Shown one piece after another: positions 9,386-17,055 of a stretch of DNA of 33,104 nucleotides. The stretch's first letter is position 1; every line of letters begins with the position of its first letter. The stretch is taken from assembly GCA_902563095.1 (NCBI GenBank), contig CACEWA010000014.1, positions 1 to 33,104 of the forward strand, written 5' to 3'. The stretch is from an uncultured Candidatus Poseidoniales archaeon. GTDB lineage: Archaea > Thermoplasmatota > Poseidoniia > Poseidoniales > Poseidoniaceae. The translations under genes were made by a program, and so were the position numbers. Under the pieces are notes generated by a model that was given only the letters and a program-made list of their open reading frames with translations, was not told the origin of the DNA and did no database searches.

Positions 9386-9751
9386 ATGAGTAGACCCGTA
9401 AGCAAGACAAACCCAAATCTTGTCGATTTAATCGGCGATTTGAAGGCACAGTCTCGCGAGACCGGCGCACCTCTGTGGCGAGATGTCGCGCTACGCCTTT
9501 CTAAGAGCCGTAGTAATTGGGCGCAACCTAACCTAAGCCGTTTGAGCCGCCATTGCCCCGAGGGCGTAACAGTCCTTGTTCCAGGCAAGCTGCTCGGCAG
9601 TGGTGAAGTTTCAGCCAAGCACGACGTCGCCGCATACAGTGTCAGCGCAGGAGCCCGTGAGAAAATTGAGGCAGCAGGAGGCAGAGTCCTTTCGCTTGCT
9701 GAACTAATGAACGAAAACCCAAACGGATCGGGGGTGTACATCCTTGGTTGA
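9386..9751 (+). CDS. rpl18e: 50S ribosomal protein eL18
   Basis: This 121-residue protein matches archaeal eL18, a component of the large ribosomal subunit shared with eukaryotes. The N-terminus MSRPVSKTNPNLVDLIGDLK and the middle VPGKLLGSGEV are typical. The ATG at 9386 is chosen because the family starts at this point; an in-frame ATG at 9347 would add 13 residues that look unrelated. It is the first gene of the classical archaeal block eL18-uL13-uS9-RpoN. Its last 8 bases overlap the start of uL13, so translation is probably coupled. A possible TATA-like box, cttcataac, lies at 9331-9339. Confidence 0.95.
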   Translation: MSRPVSKTNPNLVDLIGDLKAQSRETGAPLWRDVALRLSKSRSNWAQPNLSRLSRHCPEGVTVLVPGKLLGSGEVSAKHDVAAYSVSAGAREKIEAAGGRVLSLAELMNENPNGSGVYILG

Positions 9752-10232
9752 TAGCAAGACATTCGTCTATGATGCCGATGGACTTGTCCTAGGCCGTTTG
9801 GCTAGCACAGTTGCAGAAATTCTTCTGAAGAGCACCCGTGCTGGTAACAGTGACCAAGTGGTTATTGTAAATGCTGAGAAGGCAGTCGTTTCCGGCAAAC
9901 CAACTTCAGTATTCGCTACCTATCACGAAAAGTATGCACTAAACCATGCTCGCAAGGGACCATATTTCCCTCGAATGCCTGATATGATTCTAAAGAGAAC
10001 AGTCAGAGGCATGTTGCCTTACCAAGCAAAGAGTAGCGGACGTCGTGCACTTCGCAATCTTCGTGTCGAAATCGGCTGCCCTAGCCACTTGTCAGGAGAC
10101 CTTCCAGAAGGTCACGAAGCAGGTGATGACAGCAAGATTCGACGCCCTCTTCCTCAGCGATTTGTTCGCTTAGGAGAGATTAGCGCTAACCTAGGCGCAC
10201 CAGCACACCGATGGAACGGAGGTGAGCAGTGA
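9744..10232 (+). CDS. rpl13: 50S ribosomal protein uL13
   Basis: This 162-residue archaeal uL13, a large-subunit protein, is recognised from YDADGLVLGRLASTVAEILL near the start, VVNAEKAVVSG-like residues around 50, and the basic stretch RTVRGMLPY in the middle. The start is a TTG at 9744, within the eL18 frame. It is supported by the purine-rich ggggtg about 8 bases upstream and by the family N-terminus; no ATG is available nearby. The stop overlaps the uS9 ATG by one base. The gene is the second in the eL18-uL13-uS9-RpoN operon. Confidence 0.94.
   Translation: MVDSKTFVYDADGLVLGRLASTVAEILLKSTRAGNSDQVVIVNAEKAVVSGKPTSVFATYHEKYALNHARKGPYFPRMPDMILKRTVRGMLPYQAKSSGRRALRNLRVEIGCPSHLSGDLPEGHEAGDDSKIRRPLPQRFVRLGEISANLGAPAHRWNGGEQ
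10218..10225 (+). promoter_or_regulatory. Ribosome binding site of uS9
   Basis: The sequence ggaggtga, a near-perfect complement of the 16S rRNA 3' end, lies 6 bases before the ATG at 10232. It decides for this ATG over the in-frame GTG three bases upstream. Confidence 0.7.
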
Positions 10233-10666
10233 TGGCTCGCAAAGGAAAGAAAGTCGTACATACATCAGGTAAGCGCAAGACCGCAGTTGCTCGTGCAACT
10301 GTCAAGGTTGGAAAGGGAAGAGTTCGAGTCAACAGCGAACCTATTGAAATCATGCAACCTGCTCTATCTCGCCGTAAGGCAATGGAGCCGCTGATTATTG
10401 CTGATGCAATGAACCGTTTGTCCAAGGTAGACATTAATATTCTAACACATGGTGGTGGAGTTATGGGCCAAACCGATGCAATTCGAACTGCAATTGCTCG
10501 TGGCTTAGTCCATTACAATGGTGGTGCAGAAGGCCTCGATGAGGAACTACGTGACGAGTACCTGCGATTTGATCGCAGCCTACTGGTTAACGACCCTCGC
10601 CGAAAGGAACCAAAACACCAGCTCGGTCGTGGTGCTCGCCGAAAGAAGCAGAAGTCTTACAGGTGA
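10232..10666 (+). CDS. rps9: 30S ribosomal protein uS9
   Basis: This is a 144-residue small-subunit protein. Diagnostic features are HTSGKRKTAVARATVKVGKG near the N-terminus, GGGVMGQTDAIRTAIARGL in the middle, and the basic C-terminus RRKKQKSYR, whose terminal Arg reaches the P-site tRNA in this family. The start is the ATG at 10232, overlapping the uL13 stop by one base and preceded by a strong Shine-Dalgarno sequence. Its own 3' end (aggtga at 10661-10666) serves as Shine-Dalgarno for rpoN. Confidence 0.96.
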   Translation: MARKGKKVVHTSGKRKTAVARATVKVGKGRVRVNSEPIEIMQPALSRRKAMEPLIIADAMNRLSKVDINILTHGGGVMGQTDAIRTAIARGLVHYNGGAEGLDEELRDEYLRFDRSLLVNDPRRKEPKHQLGRGARRKKQKSYR

Positions 10667-10671
10667 TTTAG

Positions 10672-10881
10672 ATGATTATTCCAGTACGTTGTTTCAGTTG
10701 TGGCGGTCTTATCGCACATAAGTGGGAAGAATTCAATGAAAAGAAAAAAGCGGGTACCGATGTAATGACGGCCCTTGATGAACTTGGATTTGACCTCTAT
10801 TGCTGCCGTCGAATGTTTGTTTCACACATCGACTTGATCAGTGAAGTTGCACCTTTCAGTGCACCTCGCGAGCGAGCTTAG
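10672..10881 (+). CDS. rpoN: DNA-directed RNA polymerase subunit N (Rpb10 homologue)
   Basis: This 69-residue protein matches archaeal RpoN, the zinc-bound subunit that helps assemble the D/L platform of RNA polymerase. The zinc ligands are visible as CFSCGG near the N-terminus and the adjacent pair in YCCRRM near residue 45. Length and N-terminus (MIIPVRCFSCG) are standard. It starts 5 bases after the uS9 stop, and the Shine-Dalgarno site overlaps that stop. It ends the protein part of the operon and is followed 22 bases later by tRNA-Pro. Confidence 0.96.
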   Translation: MIIPVRCFSCGGLIAHKWEEFNEKKKAGTDVMTALDELGFDLYCCRRMFVSHIDLISEVAPFSAPRERA

Positions 10882-10903
10882 TCGAATCAGATTCCCCGGG
10901 CAA

Positions 10904-10978
10904 GGGCTTGTGGGTTAGCTTGGCCTATACTTGGCGGCTGGGGGCCGTCAGACCCCAGTTCAAATCTGGGCAGGCCCA
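10904..10978 (+). tRNA. tRNA-Pro (anticodon GGG)
   Basis: The acceptor arms gggcttg and caggccc pair over 7 bp (one G-U). The anticodon stem ggcgg/ccgtc encloses the loop ctggggg, placing GGG at positions 34-36, which reads CCC and CCU proline codons. The T arm cccag/ctggg encloses ttcaaat. The discriminator base is A and CCA is not encoded. No intron is seen. It sits 22 bases behind rpoN and may be processed from the same transcript. Confidence 0.92.
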
Positions 10979-11011
10979 CTGCCTGGGATTATTCTAGGCG
11001 TATTGAAAAAA

Positions 11012-11030
11012 GAGTCTCCGTAGGAGACTC
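11012..11030. terminator. Short perfect hairpin after tRNA-Pro
   Basis: The arms gagtctcc and ggagactc (8 bp, exact) flank a 3-base loop. A run of A lies on its left side, so on the minus strand it would be a hairpin followed by a T-run. On the plus strand it lies between tRNA-Pro and the beta-helix gene. It may end the ribosomal operon transcript; its orientation is ambiguous. Confidence 0.4.
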
Positions 11031-11072
11031 GGAAGCAATGTATTGATGGTAGATGAGGCTTTACATGCCAAT

Positions 11073-14000
11073 ATGAGAAACCGTTCTTTGTTGCTAGCAG
11101 CCTTAATCACCCTCTCTTCTTTGTCGGTGGTAATCGCAAATGATACGGTCACAACACAAGATGTCGATTTATCTGGAAACCACACTATGACCGGGAATTA
11201 CACGGTTTCTCACGGTACTACTCTAACAATCAAACCAGGTACAACAATCGACATGCAGAATTATTGGATGGAAGTAGAGGGAACTTTGATTGCAAATAAT
11301 GCCACCATTATGTCTTCAATCCAAACAACCGGTCTAGGTTCTCACAATGCGGGAGTGTGGGATGCACTGACCATAACCTCAATTGGTAGTGCGATCCTTG
11401 ATAATGTCACAATCTCAAACGCAAAATCTTGCATGATTATTGATGGTACGCTAACTGCAAAATCTCTAGTTATCGAGGATTGCTTGATAGGTATCGAAGT
11501 TGATGGTTCTGCAACTATCGATGATGCAACCATTAGCCATGTGGATCACGATGGAATTCGCTCAACAGGTAATTTAGACATCACAGCAGCAACTATCGAT
11601 GATGTTTCAGCAGGAATTCATTCCAGTGGCGACATGGTGTTATCAGATGCAACATTCAGTAATGCTGGTGTTGGCATCGCATTAACTGGAGGTACTGCTG
11701 ATGTAGAAGAACTAGACTTCACAACAGGGGTTGGAAACGCACTAACTATCTCCTCTGGAGTTACTGGAGATGTGGATGGAATGGAAGGAGATGCCACCAA
11801 TGCAATCGTATCCGTCGATTCGACAGGGTTCACTGTATCAAACATCGATATGTCTGGTGAGAGATTGGTTAACTCATGGTCTGCTGGCGATTTGACAATT
11901 TCTGACGCCGCTTTTTTTGCAGATAGCCCTGAGACGCCCATCGATTTGAGAACATCAGGAACTGTAACTCTATCCAATATTTCTCTGACAGGACAGTTTT
12001 CTTCGGGTATGAATTCCTACGATGCTCCGTGGATTGGGGTGGCGCTTGCTGGTAGTGGAGATTACCTCGTAACCTCATCGCAAATAGAAGCATCAGATTC
12101 TGCACTCAAAGCCTCTGGTACTGGAACTCTATCGATCACAGATTCGTTGTTTGAATCTGATAGACTTGGGCTATCCTTTTCTGGAATCTCAGCAACGACT
12201 CTGGACTCTGTGGTAGTTAACATTTCGACAGGTGGAGAAAAGGGAATTGATATTCTTCAAGGAGCACACACATTCTCCGACTTGCACATAAACATGCCAT
12301 TCAATCAATTTGAATCCGGTAGTACGGGAATGGAATCCTGGTGGTGCAATATCGATGCTGAAGACATTTCAGTAAGCGGATTTGCAAATAGTATGATGGT
12401 ACACGAATCCATTCTACAATCCGACGATTTAACGCTGTTGGATTCTAGTGAACAGGGATTGTATAGCAGCTCTTCATCAATCCATGTTTCAGATTCCTTG
12501 GAAACACGAGTATCCGATAATGGATTGGTAATGGTTTCATCTAGTGCAGTATTGAGAACTTGGTCGTCAAGTTTCCACGAGGAAGCCGGAGTCATAGATT
12601 CGGAATCCGAAGTTACAGTCTGGTCTTGGACATCCGCAAGCAATCTAAACTCAGATTCAACCGGGGATGGAATTCTAAATTACGGAACTAGCCAAACTCT
12701 CAATTTGGCTACAACTACCAACAACCGCCTTTGGGAGATGACAATTAATTTTGAAGATTTAACAGGAAATCCAGTCGATGCAGATTGGCAAGTTCTAGGA
12801 TTTAGCGGAACAGCAAACAGCGGAAGTGCAGTATTGCCTGTTAGTGAAAGCGGGTCACAAATCACTGCAACATATGCAGGAGTTGGCGCATTATCCTCTC
12901 CAACGGGCATTCAAGGCGGTTCTCACACAATGCAAGTTCCAATCATGCCACAAGGGGATTGGGCTCTTGGTGCTGGTTCTGTAGTAGTCCTGGGCCCAAC
13001 TGAAGATGGCTCCCCACACACTGCTGGAGGCAACATTACAATTGCATCCAATGCTCAATTGATTCTCCAGCATACTAGTTTAGAAATCCCTGAAACCGCA
13101 TCCCTAACAGTGAACACATTAGGGGATTTCGAGGGAATAGATTCACAATTCTATGGAGACGTAATTTCTCATTCAGACCTGTTCAGCGATTCGATGAGTT
13201 CTAATCTAACAATAAATGGAGATGTTCTTTGGACATCCTGTCAAAGCGACATCACGTTGTATCACCTACACATCGTTGGCGATGTTCAATTGGATAATTC
13301 CTGTAAAGTTACAATCAATTCGGGTAGTGTTTCAAACGTAACTGTAGGGGTTGGCGCATCACTGGAAATAGTAAACACTCTACACGTCTCAGTTGTTGAC
13401 AAAGGAGATGCTGTCCAAGGCGCAACAGTAACAATCGATGGACAAAGCGTATCGACGGATTCTAATGGCGAGGCTAGCAAATCAACCACTGCTTTGCGCG
13501 TGGATTCTAGTGGAACAATAGCAACTGGGCTAATGCAGGTAGAAATGCAATGGGGGCAGATTACCGATTTGATGGCCTGGGACACATCGAGTTCTATGGA
13601 GCACACATTCATTGCATCTACAATTGATGGAGGCACTCTAGACGAGTGGCTAATTCTTGAAAAATTGTGGAGCCCATATCACCTGTCAAGCGATTTGGTC
13701 GTGCCACAAGGCGAAACAATGACAGTCAACGATGGTGCACATTTACGCATCGCAGATCAAGTAACAATTACTGTTGAAGGCACATTCAACTCTGGCTATT
13801 CTACAATCTCATCAATGGGAGGAGGAGCAAGATGGGGTGGATTATTAGTTGGTGATAATGCTGAAACTTCAGCACAGATTTTGGGAACTAGTTTGGTAGA
13901 AGGCTCACCATTAATGACGATTAACGGAGATGCTGATGTTGTATTCAGTCATTCATCTCTAGCGCGCTCGAGTAGTGCAGAACCACTATTGCGTACAACT

Positions 14001-15641
14001 AATTCAGCTCAAGGAACCTTGCACATTGCATCGACAACCTTCACCGATTCAGCAGCACACTGCTTCGAGTCTCAAGGTTCGATTTCAATAGTAATGGAAA
14101 ATGTGGATATGCAAAATTGCCATTCAGACGCAATCTGGGCACAAGGAGTTGGTATGGAGATTGATGGATTGACTGTAACGGACACGGTCAGTTTAGGTGC
14201 TGTTGAAGGCTATTTGTCGAACCTTGATGGAGCAGGCTTAGTTGTAAATAATCTCGATGGATTCGAAATGAATGAACTAGACCTGACTTCTTTGAATGGT
14301 ACTGATAACCGGGAGGTTATCATTGACACTGTTAGTATCAATGGCGCCCCTGCTATTGATTTGGATAATTCTGCAGGCAGTTTGTCGAACTTGAATATTG
14401 ATTGTGGAGGAAGTGGAACTGGTATTACTGCTCATCATGGCAGAGCTTCAGCATCGCTAGTCGTTTCCGATTCTACAATCTCTTCCTGTACGAAGGGAGT
14501 AGATTTGCACACTGATGGAGAATCGGCGCCGATGATTCTAATGGATGTTGATATCGAATCATTAGTTGCTATTTCTAGCGATGGGGCCTCAATTATGGTT
14601 TACGATGGAACGCTAAATGGCTCAGTTGACGTAGACTCTGCCATAGCCAATCTCTATGATGTATCACCAACATCGGAATCTACATCATTTGGGGAAATCA
14701 GAATATGGTCTACACACATCTTCGACGTAAGGCTTGATGGAAATTCTCAAGCAGCAGACCTGTTGCTTGAAGTAGAGGATTATTGGACCGGAACTGCACA
14801 AGGAAGCAGTATCCAAATAGCGTTACCAACAAAGGTTGTAGACGACACAGGGGAGCAAGATTTCTCAACGGTTAGAGTCATTGCTTCAGCACAAAATTTG
14901 CCAGATACAGATTCTAATTTTTCCTTTGGAATTAGCGAAGGTGATGTCATTCAAGTTGACATGATTGGCAATCAAGCACCCGAAGTAGAGATTATTATTC
15001 CAGATGATGGATTTAGAATTATGGAAAGTTTACCGATTGAGATTAGAGCGGTAATCAGCGATGACCTAGATGCCAATGCAGATTTAGATATTGTATGGAG
15101 CGTAGTAGTTGGTCAAACCGAAATGATGCAACTTTCGGGCGAGTGGAATAACATTACAGATCTTCCTGCGGGATTCTATGTTCTGTCGCTAGATGTCACC
15201 GATACACAAGGTAAAACCTCTAGCGATTCACTTAGTTTCGAAATTACCCTTTTAGATTCAGATGAAGATTGGAGTTTAACTTGCAATTCTGAAACCTGGT
15301 TTGATAAAGAAGAAAACTTGTATTGTGGGCCAGATATCTATGATACGGATGACGACAACGATGGCTCATTGGACGTTCGGGATGCGTGGCCTTACGACGC
15401 ATGTGCTAGTATTGACACAGACAATGACGGACAGCCTGATGACTTACATTGCCCATTAGGAGTAACGACCTGGCTTACCGTAGACCCGGATGATGATGGA
15501 GACGGGATCCCAGACATCTCGGAAGGAACAAGTTCAGGTGAAGACTCAGAGAGCAGTTCTATTGGAACTGTGTTATTTGTTCTTATTTTCCTTGGAGCAG
15601 CAGCGTTCATGCTGATGCGTAGGAAGCAGGACGTGCAGTGA
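11073..15641 (+). CDS. Large beta-helix surface protein with calcium-type repeats and C-terminal anchor
   Basis: This protein has 1522 residues. MRNRSLLLAALITLSSLSVV is a clear signal peptide, which supports the ATG at 11073 over in-frame TTG 11043 or ATG 11046. Most of the chain shows Ser/Thr/Asn-rich strands of the type xLxIxxxTxxNxxxGI that are typical of right-handed parallel beta-helices, as in pectate-lyase-like and NosD-like folds. An Ig-like region follows at about 1310-1410, then two calcium-type Asp-rich stretches (DTDDDNDGSLD and DPDDDGDGIPD) and a C-terminal helix (about 1495-1516) ending in RRK. It is probably outside the cell and membrane-anchored. Beta-helix folds may bind or cleave polysaccharides, but no catalytic residues are assigned. 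It overlaps the next gene by one base. Confidence 0.85.
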   Translation: MRNRSLLLAALITLSSLSVVIANDTVTTQDVDLSGNHTMTGNYTVSHGTTLTIKPGTTIDMQNYWMEVEGTLIANNATIMSSIQTTGLGSHNAGVWDALTITSIGSAILDNVTISNAKSCMIIDGTLTAKSLVIEDCLIGIEVDGSATIDDATISHVDHDGIRSTGNLDITAATIDDVSAGIHSSGDMVLSDATFSNAGVGIALTGGTADVEELDFTTGVGNALTISSGVTGDVDGMEGDATNAIVSVDSTGFTVSNIDMSGERLVNSWSAGDLTISDAAFFADSPETPIDLRTSGTVTLSNISLTGQFSSGMNSYDAPWIGVALAGSGDYLVTSSQIEASDSALKASGTGTLSITDSLFESDRLGLSFSGISATTLDSVVVNISTGGEKGIDILQGAHTFSDLHINMPFNQFESGSTGMESWWCNIDAEDISVSGFANSMMVHESILQSDDLTLLDSSEQGLYSSSSSIHVSDSLETRVSDNGLVMVSSSAVLRTWSSSFHEEAGVIDSESEVTVWSWTSASNLNSDSTGDGILNYGTSQTLNLATTTNNRLWEMTINFEDLTGNPVDADWQVLGFSGTANSGSAVLPVSESGSQITATYAGVGALSSPTGIQGGSHTMQVPIMPQGDWALGAGSVVVLGPTEDGSPHTAGGNITIASNAQLILQHTSLEIPETASLTVNTLGDFEGIDSQFYGDVISHSDLFSDSMSSNLTINGDVLWTSCQSDITLYHLHIVGDVQLDNSCKVTINSGSVSNVTVGVGASLEIVNTLHVSVVDKGDAVQGATVTIDGQSVSTDSNGEASKSTTALRVDSSGTIATGLMQVEMQWGQITDLMAWDTSSSMEHTFIASTIDGGTLDEWLILEKLWSPYHLSSDLVVPQGETMTVNDGAHLRIADQVTITVEGTFNSGYSTISSMGGGARWGGLLVGDNAETSAQILGTSLVEGSPLMTINGDADVVFSHSSLARSSSAEPLLRTTNSAQGTLHIASTTFTDSAAHCFESQGSISIVMENVDMQNCHSDAIWAQGVGMEIDGLTVTDTVSLGAVEGYLSNLDGAGLVVNNLDGFEMNELDLTSLNGTDNREVIIDTVSINGAPAIDLDNSAGSLSNLNIDCGGSGTGITAHHGRASASLVVSDSTISSCTKGVDLHTDGESAPMILMDVDIESLVAISSDGASIMVYDGTLNGSVDVDSAIANLYDVSPTSESTSFGEIRIWSTHIFDVRLDGNSQAADLLLEVEDYWTGTAQGSSIQIALPTKVVDDTGEQDFSTVRVIASAQNLPDTDSNFSFGISEGDVIQVDMIGNQAPEVEIIIPDDGFRIMESLPIEIRAVISDDLDANADLDIVWSVVVGQTEMMQLSGEWNNITDLPAGFYVLSLDVTDTQGKTSSDSLSFEITLLDSDEDWSLTCNSETWFDKEENLYCGPDIYDTDDDNDGSLDVRDAWPYDACASIDTDNDGQPDDLHCPLGVTTWLTVDPDDDGDGIPDISEGTSSGEDSESSSIGTVLFVLIFLGAAAFMLMRRKQDVQ

Positions 15642-16180
15642 TGACGGAATTTACCAGCGCATTACCTGATCCAGAAACAATGGCTCAGTTTTGTGTTGTA
15701 GTTCTAGCAATAATCGTTGCATGGGATGCTTGGTGGTTAGGCCGCCAAAGGATGGACATACCTGAACTTGGAGAGTTGCCTAACGGTGGCTTTGCTTGGG
15801 AATCTAATCAATCACAAGAAGTTTCACGCCAATGGGCAAATTTGCTGACCATGGGGGCGATGATGGTACTTCCATGGATGCTGGCTGAGTTATCCAATAC
15901 ACCGATAATTTGGGTATGGATATGGGACATATTACTAGCAATTCACTTGATATCACTGTTGATACCTAAGCGATATGCGATTACTAACACGCATCTTTTT
16001 GCGGATGGCCAAAGATATGAGTGGAATAGATTGAAACTGGCTAGGAAACAGCCGAGAAAGAGGATAATGTTGTTGCGCAAGGGGTGGGGCCCTTTCGGAC
16101 CCCTACCCCTTGGCGGAGACAGAAATGCACTCGATAGAGCAGCAAGTCTGATAGTCACAATTCTTCAAGAAGAAGAGTGA
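15641..16180 (+). CDS. Small membrane protein with basic cytoplasmic tail, unrecognised
   Basis: This protein has 179 residues. Three hydrophobic segments are visible: about 11-34, 65-83 and 88-107. They are followed by a C-terminal domain of some 70 residues starting RYAITNTHLFADGQRYEWN, which resembles the strand pattern of bacterial PH-like domains, though I cannot name the family. The ATG overlaps the stop of the beta-helix gene (ATGA arrangement), so the two are co-translated. The stop abuts the stop of the convergent rhodopsin gene with no spacer. It might assist the surface protein, but that rests on position only. Confidence 0.75.
   Translation: MTEFTSALPDPETMAQFCVVVLAIIVAWDAWWLGRQRMDIPELGELPNGGFAWESNQSQEVSRQWANLLTMGAMMVLPWMLAELSNTPIIWVWIWDILLAIHLISLLIPKRYAITNTHLFADGQRYEWNRLKLARKQPRKRIMLLRKGWGPFGPLPLGGDRNALDRAASLIVTILQEEE
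16081..16109. other. GC-rich helix inside the end of a coding region
   Basis: The arms ggggtgggg (16081-16089) and ccccacccc-like ccctacccc (16101-16109) can pair over 9 bp with one G-U. The element is coding (KGWGPFGPLPLG) but lies about 70 bases before the shared end of two convergent genes, so it could also act in transcript ending on either strand. Confidence 0.3.
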
Positions 16181-16990
16181 TCATTCCTCAGAAGAGGAAG
16201 CTTTGGTGTCCATGGTTGCTGCATACCAGACCATCATACCGAATGCAGTCTTGTTAACTACGTCAGCGATGTTGTATAGTATGTTCAAACCATCAGTATT
16301 GTCATACTGCTGGCCGAGGACGAAACCAATTGGATAGATTGCCCAGCCAACTGTTAGAATCAATGCCATCGCTTTGAAAGCAAATTGTGTACCTTCGCTA
16401 GCTTTGCCGACACTTTCCTTGGCTTCTCCCTTCCAAATCTCGTACATGATGTAGACCCATGCTGCACACCCTAGGACGAACAATGGCCAAACCATTCCTT
16501 CGCTTATCCAGCCGATGTTTTCTTCAGATTCTGCAAGGAATCCTGTTACTAACATGACAATTGAAGCTGCGAACAATCTCCAGAACAGTGCTGCTGTTGC
16601 TACACCTACTGCTGCTAAAATCAGATAAAACTCTGAAACTTGTAGAGGAACGGTGATCAACCAATCTACATACCTCAATACCAGAGGTGATTCTGTAGTT
16701 ACAGACCAGTGTTCACGCATGTAAGTGTAATGGTACCATGCGACACCTGTAACAAGTGCAGCAACGGTCATGGAAGTTTTCCACTTTGCGTCTACGTTAT
16801 TTCTCTCAAGAACGAAGAACACTGTAGATGCAAGCATCATAGCGGTTGCAAGCCAGAAAGATACAGCTACCATGTCGGTCGGATCTAATGCTGCATCCAC
16901 CTCTTCTGCAGACACTGTCTTGATAGTCAGCAGTGCAAGTGTTCCCAATATCAAAAGGCTCGATGTTCTAGTTAGGTTAGAAGATTTCAT
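16181..16990 (-). CDS. Proteorhodopsin-type light-driven proton pump, blue-tuned
   Basis: This is a 269-residue seven-helix retinal protein with an N-terminal signal peptide (cleavage near residue 28). The helix C signature RYVDWLITVPLQVSEFYLIL gives proton acceptor D109, T113 and donor E120, the DTE set of proteorhodopsin pumps. H87 in YHYTYM matches the conserved His next to the acceptor. K247 in ADVVNKTAFG is the retinal Schiff-base lysine. Q117 falls at the spectral tuning position (105 in the reference proteorhodopsin), where Gln gives blue absorption. The ATG at 16990 is preferred over an upstream TTG. The gene is single, 65 bases behind an ABC exporter gene. No retinal-synthesis gene lies in the window. 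Confidence 0.96.
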   Translation of the reverse strand: MKSSNLTRTSSLLILGTLALLTIKTVSAEEVDAALDPTDMVAVSFWLATAMMLASTVFFVLERNNVDAKWKTSMTVAALVTGVAWYHYTYMREHWSVTTESPLVLRYVDWLITVPLQVSEFYLILAAVGVATAALFWRLFAASIVMLVTGFLAESEENIGWISEGMVWPLFVLGCAAWVYIMYEIWKGEAKESVGKASEGTQFAFKAMALILTVGWAIYPIGFVLGQQYDNTDGLNILYNIADVVNKTAFGMMVWYAATMDTKASSSEE

Positions 16991-17013
16991 CAATTTATGG
17001 CCATATTGGTTAG

Positions 17014-17023
17014 CATATAATAG
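17014..17023 (-). promoter_or_regulatory. TATA box of the rhodopsin gene
   Basis: On the minus strand ctattatatg lies with its core about 24 to 30 bases upstream of the ATG at 16990. At that distance transcription would start at or very near the start codon, which predicts a leaderless message and a promoter independent of the upstream ABC gene. Confidence 0.55.
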
Positions 17024-17055
17024 GATGTATTTTCGCTAAGGCTTGTAAAAATATC

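Noticed and set aside
9382-9762. 126-residue minus-strand frame opposite eL18
   Set aside because: eL18 is unambiguous on the plus strand and the antisense frame is a codon-bias shadow.
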